Positions 1-8,300 of a DNA stretch of 17,195 nt are shown piece by piece. The notes under the pieces are model-generated. The model made no database searches. It saw only the letters and a program-made list of their open reading frames with translations, and was not told where the DNA came from. The stretch spans positions 1-17,195 of the forward strand of contig DASUFH010000343.1 in NCBI GenBank assembly GCA_036274645.1, in the 5' to 3' direction. Positions within the stretch are counted from its first letter, which is position 1. Each line of letters starts with the position of its first letter. The translations under genes were made by a program, and so were the position numbers. This stretch comes from DASUFH01 sp036274645. GTDB taxonomy: Bacteria; Acidobacteriota; Terriglobia; 20CM-2-55-15.

Positions 1-25
1 TCGCAGAGGTCAGAAAGCGTAAATT

Positions 26-1915
26 CTACTGCGCCTGCTGCGAGATGGCAGTCAACTCCACTGTGAGGCTGGCGGCGTTTCCAGAGATCGTCACTGGCAC
101 ACCCTGCTCTTCGAAGCGCGACAGAAATGCCGCATTGTAAGCGGCCCGGGAAAACAAGGCAGAAGGCCAGGCGAAGAGTTTGTACTCTCCAGGCGCCACG
201 CTGGAGATACTGAACTTCCCATCAACGTCCGCGATGGTGTCATGGAAGCGCGCGAGGTTTTGCCGATTGGACAAAAGCGGGACGAGCGCGACCCCGGCGC
301 CGACGACAGTTTTCCCTGCATCGTCGATTACGGCTCCGGAGATCGCTGCGGCGCCGGAACGCAGCAGGACCGCGGCGGAAGGAGGGTCGACCGTCCCGAC
401 CTCGAAGCCCGTGTCGAAGACACTTTCCCCGCCGGCACGAACGTCATCAACATAGAGGTTCGGCGGAAGACCATCGCCAAGGATCGCGCGAAGGTGTCCC
501 ACGGGAACGTTTGGAATGGAAAAGCTACCGTTCTTTTCGTCAGCCAACACATCGAATCGGGGCGCCATTCTGACGCCGTCGATCTGAAATCCGACATAGC
601 CCTTGTTTGCGCCAGGCGCTTCGCCATCCACGGTCATTGTGCCCTTCACCGCGACTCCAGGACGAATTTCGAAACGGAGCCCCTGCACGTCCGCATCCCG
701 TACATCGACGAGAAAGTTCGACATTCCGACCGATGAACCCGCGATCCTCCAGTCGTAGATTCCGGGGAGCACGTTGTTCGCCTGAAAGTTTCCGACAAGC
801 ACATCTCCAGCGAGCTCGAGGAGAACGCCCATCGAGGCGTTTGCCAGATCGTCGGGCGTGTTTGGGTCATGAAGCCAACTGGTGACGGTGACGGGAATGC
901 GAGGGGGCATCCTTTGGGACGCAGGAGGAGCAGGCACGCGAATCTCGCCGGAGACGCGATAAAGGCGCGAAGTTCTAACCGGAATATCGATATTCACGAC
1001 CTCGCGGCCGGCGTGGACCAATACTCTCTCCGCCGCGGAACGGTCGAGTGTCCCCGGATAAAAAGTTCGCTGAGGCTGGACGCCCGGAGTGTCCGTCAAA
1101 GCCGGAGCCAGCGGAGTAGCCGGCACGGTAATGTCCATCGAAGGACGTTGAGGTGTGCCCTGCGGCGTCACTGCGATCAGATACTCATCAGGACGCAGGT
1201 AGAAGAGCCGATACTCACCCCGGTCATCCGTGTTTCTCGAAGCGACGGATGTCATCATCGGGTAGCCGTTTTGGTATATGACCCGGAAGGCCTGCACTTT
1301 AACCCCGGATTGCGGTTTCCCATCCGCTGTCACCCGTCCGGCGATCACTCCGCCCGGCGTCATCCGTACCGTCACTCTTACAGTCCCACCGGCGGGCACG
1401 ATACTGAGCAACTCCGATTCGGGGGCGAAATACCCTTCGTTTTGGACCCGGATCGTATAGCGCCCGGGCGGAAGATTCGCAATCGCGAACCGTCCCGCGG
1501 CATCCGAAAATCCTCGAAATGGAGATTCCCTGGCGTCGAAACGAGTATTGTTGGCCGACCGGAAGGAATCAATCGCCGCCGTAAGTTTTTGCCGGTCGTT
1601 CGAGGACAGGACCTTTGAATCGGTCAGATCGTAGACCGCCCGGAAGAACTGATCGAGGGAAAGATTGCCTGGAGCGGGAACGGCAATCTGGACAGCGGCA
1701 AATGCGGCCTTCAAGTTCTCGTAGGCGGCCAGGTCGATGCCGGCGACTCGGATCTCTGCTTCGGGAATCGCTTCTCCGGTCACGGAATCCAAAACGATTC
1801 CTTCCAGAACTCCGAGCGCCGGCGCGGCCGACTGAGGCGCGGAGCCTACCATCACGATGGACGGCATCAGGAGAGCGACGGCAGTCACGACGAACGCTAT
1901 TGAACGCATCCACAT
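26..1915 (-). CDS. Secreted carboxypeptidase-regulatory-like (beta-sandwich) protein, paralogue 1
   Basis: This 629-residue protein has no visible catalytic site. A hydrophobic N-terminal segment (about residues 4-25) looks like a signal peptide. Several carboxypeptidase D regulatory-like beta-sandwich modules follow: the first starts near residue 36 (LEGIVLDSVTGEAIPEAEI) and resumes at 137-160 (DAAGRFAIANLPPGRYTIR). A second lies near 189-250 (GGVIAGRVTADGKP ... DDRGEYRLFYLRPDEY). The last is near 528-629 (VDGKFSISSVAPGEYKLFAW). About 75 residues between the two halves of the first module look helical. The gene lies 18 bp downstream of a paralogue on the same strand, so the two are probably cotranscribed. 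The ATG at 1915 has only a weak upstream GGGA; Met3 is an alternative start. Such proteins are abundant in Acidobacteriota and usually annotated as carboxypeptidase-like regulatory domain proteins. A role in surface binding or adhesion is a guess. The family call is firm, the function unknown. Confidence 0.85.
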   Translation of the reverse strand: MWMRSIAFVVTAVALLMPSIVMVGSAPQSAAPALGVLEGIVLDSVTGEAIPEAEIRVAGIDLAAYENLKAAFAAVQIAVPAPGNLSLDQFFRAVYDLTDSKVLSSNDRQKLTAAIDSFRSANNTRFDARESPFRGFSDAAGRFAIANLPPGRYTIRVQNEGYFAPESELLSIVPAGGTVRVTVRMTPGGVIAGRVTADGKPQSGVKVQAFRVIYQNGYPMMTSVASRNTDDRGEYRLFYLRPDEYLIAVTPQGTPQRPSMDITVPATPLAPALTDTPGVQPQRTFYPGTLDRSAAERVLVHAGREVVNIDIPVRTSRLYRVSGEIRVPAPPASQRMPPRIPVTVTSWLHDPNTPDDLANASMGVLLELAGDVLVGNFQANNVLPGIYDWRIAGSSVGMSNFLVDVRDADVQGLRFEIRPGVAVKGTMTVDGEAPGANKGYVGFQIDGVRMAPRFDVLADEKNGSFSIPNVPVGHLRAILGDGLPPNLYVDDVRAGGESVFDTGFEVGTVDPPSAAVLLRSGAAAISGAVIDDAGKTVVGAGVALVPLLSNRQNLARFHDTIADVDGKFSISSVAPGEYKLFAWPSALFSRAAYNAAFLSRFEEQGVPVTISGNAASLTVELTAISQQAQ

Positions 1916-1933
1916 TTCCCGCAGGCCTCGAAG

Positions 1934-3868
1934 TCAATCAAAGCGGTTTCTCGGGATGACCGTCAGACCGACGTTCGTGGGCGGTCCCGGCGTTACGTTG
2001 ATCACCTTGCCACGCTGTTCAAACGGTTCCATGAAAGCGGAGTTCATGAAGGCATCCCCTGACACACTTTCCCATGCGAGCGCCTTGTACTCTCCCGGCG
2101 GAACGCCGTTGATTGCGAATTCCCCCGCATAATTCGCCTGCGTCGTCAGGTACAGCGAAGGGTTGACACGCCGGGATTGCGGAGGCAGCAGCGTGATCAG
2201 CGCAGACGCGAAGGGATGTCCCTCGCTGTCGGTAACCGTGCCCTTCACGCTTGCGCCATTCGTCCGGATGATCACCTCGACGTGGGCTTGCGCCCCCACC
2301 AGGTCAAGGCCTTCGTCATAGATGCTTACCCCATTCAACCGAATATCTTCCACATAGGCGTTCCTGGTGGGCAGGTTGAACGCCGACACTCTGTAACGAC
2401 CCTCCGGCGCGTGACACTTTGCCCCGGCAAAGGTCTGGCACGTATTGAACGCCACCGACTGCGGCATCGCCCGCCCCACGAAACGAAGTCCAACGGTTCG
2501 GGCAGGGGGACTTGCGGGCATCTCATAGGGCGCGCCATCCACGGAGACGTGATTCTTAATCTCGACATCCGGTTTGATCGGAATCGAAACATTGTCGAGA
2601 TCGCGGTCGGTGACATCGATCCGCGTGCGGCCCCAACCCGTGGCGCCCTTCCCGTCCGGCGCCGAAGCCCAAAGGTCGTAGGAGCCGGGCAGGACATTCC
2701 GAAGCTCGAACGAGCCGCCGGCCTTTGTAGACGCGACATTCTGAACCGTCTTGACGCGCTCTCCACCATTTTCGATGTCCAGCGCGTTCGAGTTCCTTGA
2801 AGTCAGATACATCGTGGCGGCCGGTGAGGTCGGCTGGCCCTTGGCGTCGACGAAAGGGGACACGATGCGTCCCGAAATCTTCAGGATGGCGTCCGCTCGA
2901 ACCTGGATATCAATTCCATCCAGGTTCGCTCCGTCGCCAACCTGGATCGGCGGGGCGAGACGCGGATCGCGCTCGCCGGGATGGAATGTCCGCGCAAACG
3001 CATCCCGTGAGGGTCTTGTTGCCGTTCGGGGGGCTTCCGCCGCGACAAAGTAGAGACCCGGCGGCAACCAGAACAGTCTGTATTCTCCGCGATCGTCCGT
3101 ATCTGAGGTCCGGACGCTTAGCAGGCTCGTCCGCCCACCGCTATAGCTGAGCCGGTAAGCGGTGACCGAGTAACTCACCAGGGGCCGGCCAAGAGGATCC
3201 CAGACCCGGCCACCGATTACAGCGCCTGGAGCAAGACGCAATGTCAGATCGGCGATCGGTTGTTTCTCCGTAAGGACCACGGTCGCGTCATTCGGTCGAG
3301 CAAGCCGTGAATCAATAGCAAGCCGTGGATCAAGGTTCACCGCGCCTTCAGGTAGAGCTGGATCGAAGTAGCCCTCGCGCTCGGCGCGAACCCGATAGCG
3401 CCCGGGCGGAAGACTCTGGAAGTTGAACCGACCATCCGCATCCGATATCACCTCGCGCTGTGGAGGCGCAGGCAGCCGGCTGTTGGTCCTTGGATTCTGC
3501 GTCGGAAACGGCAAGTCCATGAGAGCCGCTTCAAAGAACAGGATGTCGCTAATGATGCTTTCAAGCGGAGAGTCCGCCGGATAGTTCTCGATGCGCCGGG
3601 TAATCTCTTCGCGCATCGCGGGCGTCAACTCCGGCTTGGGTGAATAGACACCCTTCAACCACGTTTCCAGGCTGGGGGTCGGTCCCGCAAGGACAATTCG
3701 TACATCGGCAACGCCGTCCTTCGTCCCAGGCCGCATGACACGCCCCTCGATCATTCCGTCGTTGGCGAAGGGTTTGTCCTGACCGGCGCTGACGGTCGAA
3801 TGCGGCATCGCCAAAAGGGCGATAAGACTGATACACACCGCGCCGGCAACCATCGTCTTCAAATTCAA
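1934..3868 (-). CDS. Secreted carboxypeptidase-regulatory-like (beta-sandwich) protein, paralogue 2
   Basis: This 644-residue protein has the same architecture as its downstream neighbour. It has a signal peptide (about residues 1-28, ending near TVSAGQ) and a first regulatory-like module from about residue 39 (MIEGRVMRPGTKDGVADVRI). That module is interrupted by a helical stretch and resumes at SDADGRFNFQSLPPGRYRV. A second module contains DDRGEYRLFWLPPGLY, and the C-terminal module contains INGVPPGEYKALAWE. The shared C-terminal pattern (PGEYK-x-x-AW, then an F-E-x-[QR] stretch before a final strand) shows that the two genes arose by duplication. The frame opens at a TTG at 3868 preceded by AAGGA with a 4-nt gap; an ATG at 3853 is the alternative and still leaves an intact signal peptide. 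It is the first gene of the pair, behind a consensus -35 box. No enzyme motif is visible and the function is unknown. Confidence 0.85.
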   Translation of the reverse strand: MNLKTMVAGAVCISLIALLAMPHSTVSAGQDKPFANDGMIEGRVMRPGTKDGVADVRIVLAGPTPSLETWLKGVYSPKPELTPAMREEITRRIENYPADSPLESIISDILFFEAALMDLPFPTQNPRTNSRLPAPPQREVISDADGRFNFQSLPPGRYRVRAEREGYFDPALPEGAVNLDPRLAIDSRLARPNDATVVLTEKQPIADLTLRLAPGAVIGGRVWDPLGRPLVSYSVTAYRLSYSGGRTSLLSVRTSDTDDRGEYRLFWLPPGLYFVAAEAPRTATRPSRDAFARTFHPGERDPRLAPPIQVGDGANLDGIDIQVRADAILKISGRIVSPFVDAKGQPTSPAATMYLTSRNSNALDIENGGERVKTVQNVASTKAGGSFELRNVLPGSYDLWASAPDGKGATGWGRTRIDVTDRDLDNVSIPIKPDVEIKNHVSVDGAPYEMPASPPARTVGLRFVGRAMPQSVAFNTCQTFAGAKCHAPEGRYRVSAFNLPTRNAYVEDIRLNGVSIYDEGLDLVGAQAHVEVIIRTNGASVKGTVTDSEGHPFASALITLLPPQSRRVNPSLYLTTQANYAGEFAINGVPPGEYKALAWESVSGDAFMNSAFMEPFEQRGKVINVTPGPPTNVGLTVIPRNRFD

Positions 3869-3892
3869 AGTGTCCTTGCTCTGAAACGGCCT

Positions 3893-3921
3893 TACATCGG
3901 TTAATATTTTGACACTGTCAA
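3893..3921 (-). promoter_or_regulatory. Probable sigma70-type promoter for the tandem secreted-protein genes
   Basis: Read on the minus strand, a perfect TTGACA (-35, at 3921-3916) is followed after 17 nt by GATGTA, overlapping TGTAAG (-10 region, 3898-3891). The start codon lies about 25 nt further on. The -35 is strong and the -10 only moderate. The -35 lies inside a perfect palindrome, so the site may also bind a dimeric regulator. Confidence 0.45.
3909..3921. promoter_or_regulatory. Perfect palindrome TTGACA-C-TGTCAA, possible operator
   Basis: Six-base arms flank a single central C. The sequence presents a consensus -35 hexamer on both strands. It could be a divergent promoter core or the site of a dimeric repressor acting on the minus-strand gene pair. 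On the plus strand, no good -10 lies 16-18 nt downstream (only GTTCAT/TTCATT), so the minus-strand reading is preferred. Confidence 0.35.
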
Positions 3922-3982
3922 GAGGTCTTCAGTTCATTGAAATGGCTCAGTTGCCTGACGGACGGACGCCTTTATGCGAACT

Positions 3983-4194
3983 CGCGATCGCGTTGCGGCC
4001 GTATGCGTTGGTCGCGGGCCCCTGCCGTGTTGGCCGTTCTGGTCCTCCGATGAAACGCGGCAAGCCATTCCAGGCAGTACTCGGGATGCCGTCCGCTCAG
4101 AACCGGTTTCGCGAAACACCCTGGAATCGGGTTTTCTTGGGCCGATGCACGGCGCCAGCGCCCTCATGCAAGCCGCTGACCGCCTAGCGCGCAA
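3983..4194 (+). ncRNA. ssrS?: Candidate structured RNA with 6S-like layout
   Basis: No convincing protein lies here, yet the strand folds back on itself over about 200 nt and ends at an intrinsic terminator. Pairings found by eye, from outside in: GCGGC 3995-3999 with GCCGC 4172-4176; GGGC 4016-4019 with GCCC 4160-4163; GCCGTG 4024-4029 with CACGGC 4148-4153; GGCC 4032-4035 with GGCC 4140-4143; CAAG 4061-4064 with CTTG 4136-4139; ATTCCAGG 4067-4074 with CCTGGAAT 4120-4127. The tip holds GTTTCGCGAAAC (4106-4117). One long rod with an asymmetric bubble (4036-4060) is the plan of 6S RNA, and the 5' part (GTGTTGGCC, then GGTCC and CCGAT) loosely recalls the bacterial 6S 5' half. A weak promoter, TTGCCT (3951) - 16 nt - TATGCG (3973), would start transcription near 3985. 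The ends are approximate. It could instead be another small RNA or a chance fold; the 6S name is an inference. Confidence 0.4.
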
Positions 4195-4222
4195 GCTGCC
4201 CCTGGCGAACGGGGCGGCTTTT
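4195..4222 (+). terminator. Rho-independent terminator of the candidate small RNA
   Basis: GCTGCCCC (4195-4202) pairs with GGGGCGGC (4211-4218), including one G-U pair, around the loop TGGCGAAC. TTTT and a T-rich tail follow. The polarity is plus strand. No plus-strand protein gene ends nearby, which supports an RNA gene just upstream. Confidence 0.65.
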
Positions 4223-4435
4223 CTCGTTTGGGCCAGAACAACCCGGCGCTCCCGATAAGCTCCCAGCCCTCAGCCGAGTCGCGCCCACGGGCGAACGCGG
4301 CGCGAAGCGTAGCCAACCCAGGACGCGCTGTCGAGCTACAACGAGCTCTTCTCCGCCTTCTTCGCCTTCGCCCAGCGGCGTTTCGCAGATTTCATATTGC
4401 TGCGGGCGCCGGACAGATCATTTGCTACCGACACA
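4223..4435. other. Intergenic stretch without a recognisable gene
   Basis: About 210 bases between the terminator and the palindromic repeat. The short open frames here give arginine- and proline-rich translations with no recognisable domain. The only structure noticed is a small inverted repeat, GAGCT (4333-4337) with AGCTC (4344-4348). It could hold a decayed gene, but there is no evidence for one. Confidence 0.4.
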
Positions 4436-4547
4436 GAGAAATCGGGAACGCCCCCCAATAATTGCCAGGGCCGAATTATTTGGGGTCAGTCCGGTCAGTC
4501 CCCGATTTCTCTCGATTTCCGCGAAATTGCTCTCTGTCCCTCATTCC
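4436..4547. repeat. Degenerate palindromic repeat (GGGACAG family) after the macroglobulin operon
   Basis: GAGAAATCGGG (4436-4446) is the reverse complement of CCCGATTTCTC (4501-4511). An inner pair, CCAATAATT with AATTATTTGG, surrounds GCCAGGGCCG. Between the arms are two tandem 9-bp copies of GGTCAGTCC (4484-4501). The right end, 4530-4547, matches the right end of the element at 12421-12546 at 17 of 18 positions. The end overlaps the stop codon of the gene at 4541. The structure could act as the operon's terminator on the minus strand. Confidence 0.6.
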
Positions 4548-5308
4548 CATTCCCTTTCGCCCCATGCGCCCAACACCGAAGCCATCACGAGCCAGGCGGC
4601 AATCGCGATGACGTATGCTACCAGAAATCGGATGACGAGACTGGCCGTTTCCGCCCGTATTCCTTCGACCGCCGGCTGCCAGTTCACCAGCAGCGCCGGG
4701 ATAACCGCGCCGATCACGAACACGGTCAGGAATTGCAGCCAGTAGCGGGGACGCATGGACGTGCGCAGCGGCCTGGTAAGGTTGCTCCATCGATATGCGG
4801 CAAAGCCGTTTTGAAGGGCGCTTTCGGCCCATGGCAGCAGCATGAACGGCCACTTTACCCAGGCCGCAAACCACACGATCCATCCATAAATCCAGGCCAC
4901 CGTGTCCGGCCTGACCGGACGTCTCAGGCGGAGCGTCAGCCAGGACGCGATCCAATTCGATACGGGCGTCTGCCAGTTCATGAGTTGCATGATGGCCCAA
5001 CCCACAAACGCGACAACCAGCGCCCACACGGCCAGCGCCGGCAGCCGGCGCGCCGCCAGCCGGAACGCGCCGCCAAGCGTTGCGGCGCCGGACTGATGTT
5101 CCCGCCGGAAATAGATCAGCGTGCCGCCGTGAAGCCAGAGCGCCAATGCCACGATCGCGAGCCCGGCAAACGCCGTCAGCGCGAGGTCGGTCACCGTGCG
5201 ATCGGGAATCCACAGCCACTGATAAATGGCGGCCGCGAGCGCCGCGTTCCCCGCCAGATGCAGCGCCCAGAGACTTTTCTTCCGTCGTACTGCCGTCACG
5301 GCCTTCAT
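4541..5308 (-). CDS. Six-helix inner-membrane protein of unknown function, third gene of the macroglobulin operon
   Basis: The protein has 255 residues with about six hydrophobic helices (roughly 13-34, 40-60, 88-110, 135-160, 190-210 and 222-246), several rich in Trp. The N-terminus is basic (MKAVTAVRRKKS). I recognise no family and no catalytic motif. The frame stays open upstream to 5806, but residues before 5308 are an out-of-frame shadow of the macroglobulin gene. The ATG at 5308 overlaps the upstream TGA as ATGA, which argues for translational coupling and fixes the start. The stop codon lies at the edge of a palindromic repeat whose end sequence is also found at the dehydrogenase gene's 3' end, so the natural C-terminus may have been altered. 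The coupling suggests it works with the macroglobulin, for example in membrane anchoring or maturation, but that is inference. Confidence 0.8.
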   Translation of the reverse strand: MKAVTAVRRKKSLWALHLAGNAALAAAIYQWLWIPDRTVTDLALTAFAGLAIVALALWLHGGTLIYFRREHQSGAATLGGAFRLAARRLPALAVWALVVAFVGWAIMQLMNWQTPVSNWIASWLTLRLRRPVRPDTVAWIYGWIVWFAAWVKWPFMLLPWAESALQNGFAAYRWSNLTRPLRTSMRPRYWLQFLTVFVIGAVIPALLVNWQPAVEGIRAETASLVIRFLVAYVIAIAAWLVMASVLGAWGEREWE

Positions 5309-8300
5309 GGATTCACCGCCAGCGCGCGGCTCTCGGTGGCCGATAGAAACTCCGGTTGATACATGGGCTCGACCCGCGCCGGATTGGCGCGGAATTCGCC
5401 CGGATTCACCACCTTGAGCAGATAGAAGTACTGCGTCTGCCCCTGGAAACGCGTCTGGAAAAACGTCGCGCGATCGTCGTGAAACTCCCGGCGCGTGTAA
5501 TAGGTCTGCCACCAGGGTGGACGCTCCGACAGTTCGTACAGATCCTCGCGCGCGATGAACTCGGTTCCCGCCGGAATGGGATCTTCCGCCATCAGATACC
5601 GCCACGCCCCCCCACTGATGGTCAAGCGGACGGCAATGACATCGCCCGGATGCAGCGGTCCGGAAATCTCCGTGAGCCGGTGAACAATCCGGTCGCGGAC
5701 CGTTTCGGGCACGAGGACGTAGTAATCGCGCAGCAGATTGAGCGCAACCGTCCCCGTGCGGGTCAGCTTCTCCTCGGTCGATACGTAATTCGCGCGAACG
5801 TCCCAATAGACCGTGCCGCCTCCGTCCTTTTCAATGCGGACCTCGTGCGCGGCGGCGGCCAGGTCCGGCGCGTTAACGCGCACGGACGGTACGTCGATCG
5901 ACAACGCATCTTCGGGAGTGAACGTCTTCGCGAGGACTTCGCGGCCGTCCACCAGCACGCGCACGTGGGAATTGGCCTCCAGTTCGCCGCTCGCCTTCAG
6001 GTAGTCGACCAGGCCGTAGACCACCATGGCCGTCTGTTTGGTCGACGACCAGTAGTAACCCGCGCTGCGGTTGGCGGCGAGCCAGAGCGCCGCTTTGGGA
6101 AGCAGCGGGCTTTTCGGCCGCAGTTTCACGAGCAGTTTCAGGACATGCGCGGTGGTTTCCGGAGTCGTATCGCCATAAAAGTCGAGCATCCAGTCGCGGT
6201 CGGAGGGCCACCAGGCTTCGCGATCGTTCGACATGGCGCGACCTTCCAGAGTGGCGGCAATCTCCCCTGCGCGCGTTGAATCGCCGGCGCGATCGAGGGC
6301 GAGGCCGAGAAACGCCAGCCCGTAGGTTTCCATCCGGCCGCGTTGCGCCCATACCGAATCGATTTTGGCGCGGTCGGTCACGCCACCCAGCGTCAGCGCG
6401 TAGAGCAGGTAGGCGCGCATCTCCGGAATCACGCGGTCGGACTGGTCGAATTCCTTGCCCAGCCAGGCAACGCCGCGCTCCAGTGAGCCATCGCGGATGT
6501 TGATTCCGGCCGCTTTGGCCTGGGCCATTCCCGCGACTACATACGCCGTCATGAAGGCGCCGCTGTCATCCGTCTGCCACCAACCCCAGCCACCGTCTTC
6601 GTGCTGGAAATCGTACAGACGCTGGAGCCCCTCGCGGGTCTTCTTCGTCAGGGCGGCTTCGTCAATGCCCGACCTGATGTTCAGGTCCTTGAGCGCCCGC
6701 GTCACTATCACGTTGGGCAGGAAGCTCGACATGGTCTGCTCGACACAACCGTAGGGATAGGTCGAGAGATAACCGAGAGCGCCAAAAACCGCGCCCCCGA
6801 TCGAGGGCGCGATGCGGATCTCCAGATTCCGGGAAGCCGGAGACGCCTTGGGCGGAAACGTGATGGGCGCAACCGCGGAGTTCGTTCCGGCCAGCGAACC
6901 CGATTGCGCATGATCGAGTTTGACCCCGTATGGAACCACCGGCAGCGTCAGTTCCATCGCGTCGGATTCTTCGTTGGTCAACGCTTTCGCCGTCAGGCGC
7001 GCCATCGTGTCGGCTCCGGCGCGAACGGTCCAGTCGACGCGGATATCCGCGCGGCTCGGGATGGTCACCTCTTTTGTGGCGCCCTCGATCACTTCGAGTC
7101 CTTCAACGGTCAGCGACACGGTCGTCTTCTTTTCCGATTCCAGGTAGTTGTGAACGAGCGCGGAAACGATCACGCGATCGCCTTCGGTGAAGAACCGTGG
7201 AACGGCCAGGCGCACGACAAGATTCTTCCGGACGATGGTCCGGTCGACAACGCTGCCGACCCGCGTATCGGCCGTCACGGCCCGCGCGGTGACGCGCCAC
7301 GTCGTCAGCGCGTCGGGGAATTCCATGCGGGCCTCACCGCGGCCGTTGGCGTCGGTCCGGATGGCCGCGGCCCAGAACGCAGTGTCGGGAAACGCCTTGC
7401 GGATGCGCGGCTCCACCAGCCGCTCCGGCTTCAGCTGGCCCAGGGCCGTCGGCGGCCGGATCTCGGTCAGGCGCATCTGCTTCTTGCCTGATGCGCCGGT
7501 GAAGTAGTACCTCAGCGACGAATAGGTATTAATGTGGTTGTAGGAAGTTCCATAGAAAAACTTCACGATATCGCGTGTGCTGTCCGGCTTGACGGCATAC
7601 AGCGCTTCGTCGACGATTCCCACGCTCACTTCGGCCGAAACCGGACGCCCCTCGGAATCTTTCGTGGAAACAGCGAAAACCGCCGGCTCACCCGGCTTGA
7701 ACTGTTTCTTCGATGGCTCGATCTCGACCGTCAGTTCCCGTTCAGTTGGAGGAACGCGCAGCTCTTTCGAACCCTCATACTGCTTGCCGTCCTTGAGAAA
7801 GACGGCGTTCACGTAGACGTTGGGAACGGACTCCGCCTTGATCGGAACTGAAACGGTCAACGTGCCGTCGTCGAGGCGCGCAACTTCATAAGAGGCGATC
7901 GCACGCCCCTCAACGGTCACCAGCACATGCGCGTCCGGCGCGGCGGCGGTAATCAGGATGCGGGCCACGTCGCCGGGCTTATACGATTTCTTGTCGGGAA
8001 CCAGCTCGATCATTTCTCCGGGGCGGCTGAAACGATCGGCCGCTCCCGCGCCGGTGGCCCAGACATAGGCGTTTGAGGAGACTTCCCGCCCCTCCGGCGT
8101 CTGGGCGACCACGGTGACCTCAAACGATCCACCGCTCGAAATCGGCACGCTTGCTTCGGCTTTTCCGTCGGCCCCGGTGCGCGCTTCGCCGACATAGATG
8201 GGATCGGGACGTTTGGGTCCGGAACGCGCGGGCCGGAGTTCGATTCGCGCCGCGGTTTCGATCGGTCTGGAATCGTAGTCGGTCGCCTGAATCAACATGC

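Noticed and set aside
3909..4258. Three overlapping short open frames of 86-94 codons in the gap before the macroglobulin operon
   Set aside because: They overlap each other on both strands, have no Shine-Dalgarno support or domain, and the region is better explained by a folded RNA with a terminator.
4541..5806. A 421-residue minus-strand reading frame extending the membrane-protein gene upstream to 5806
   Set aside because: Residues before the ATG at 5308 lie wholly inside the macroglobulin gene in another frame and have no domain character; the ATGA overlap and hydrophobic N-terminus fix the start at 5308.
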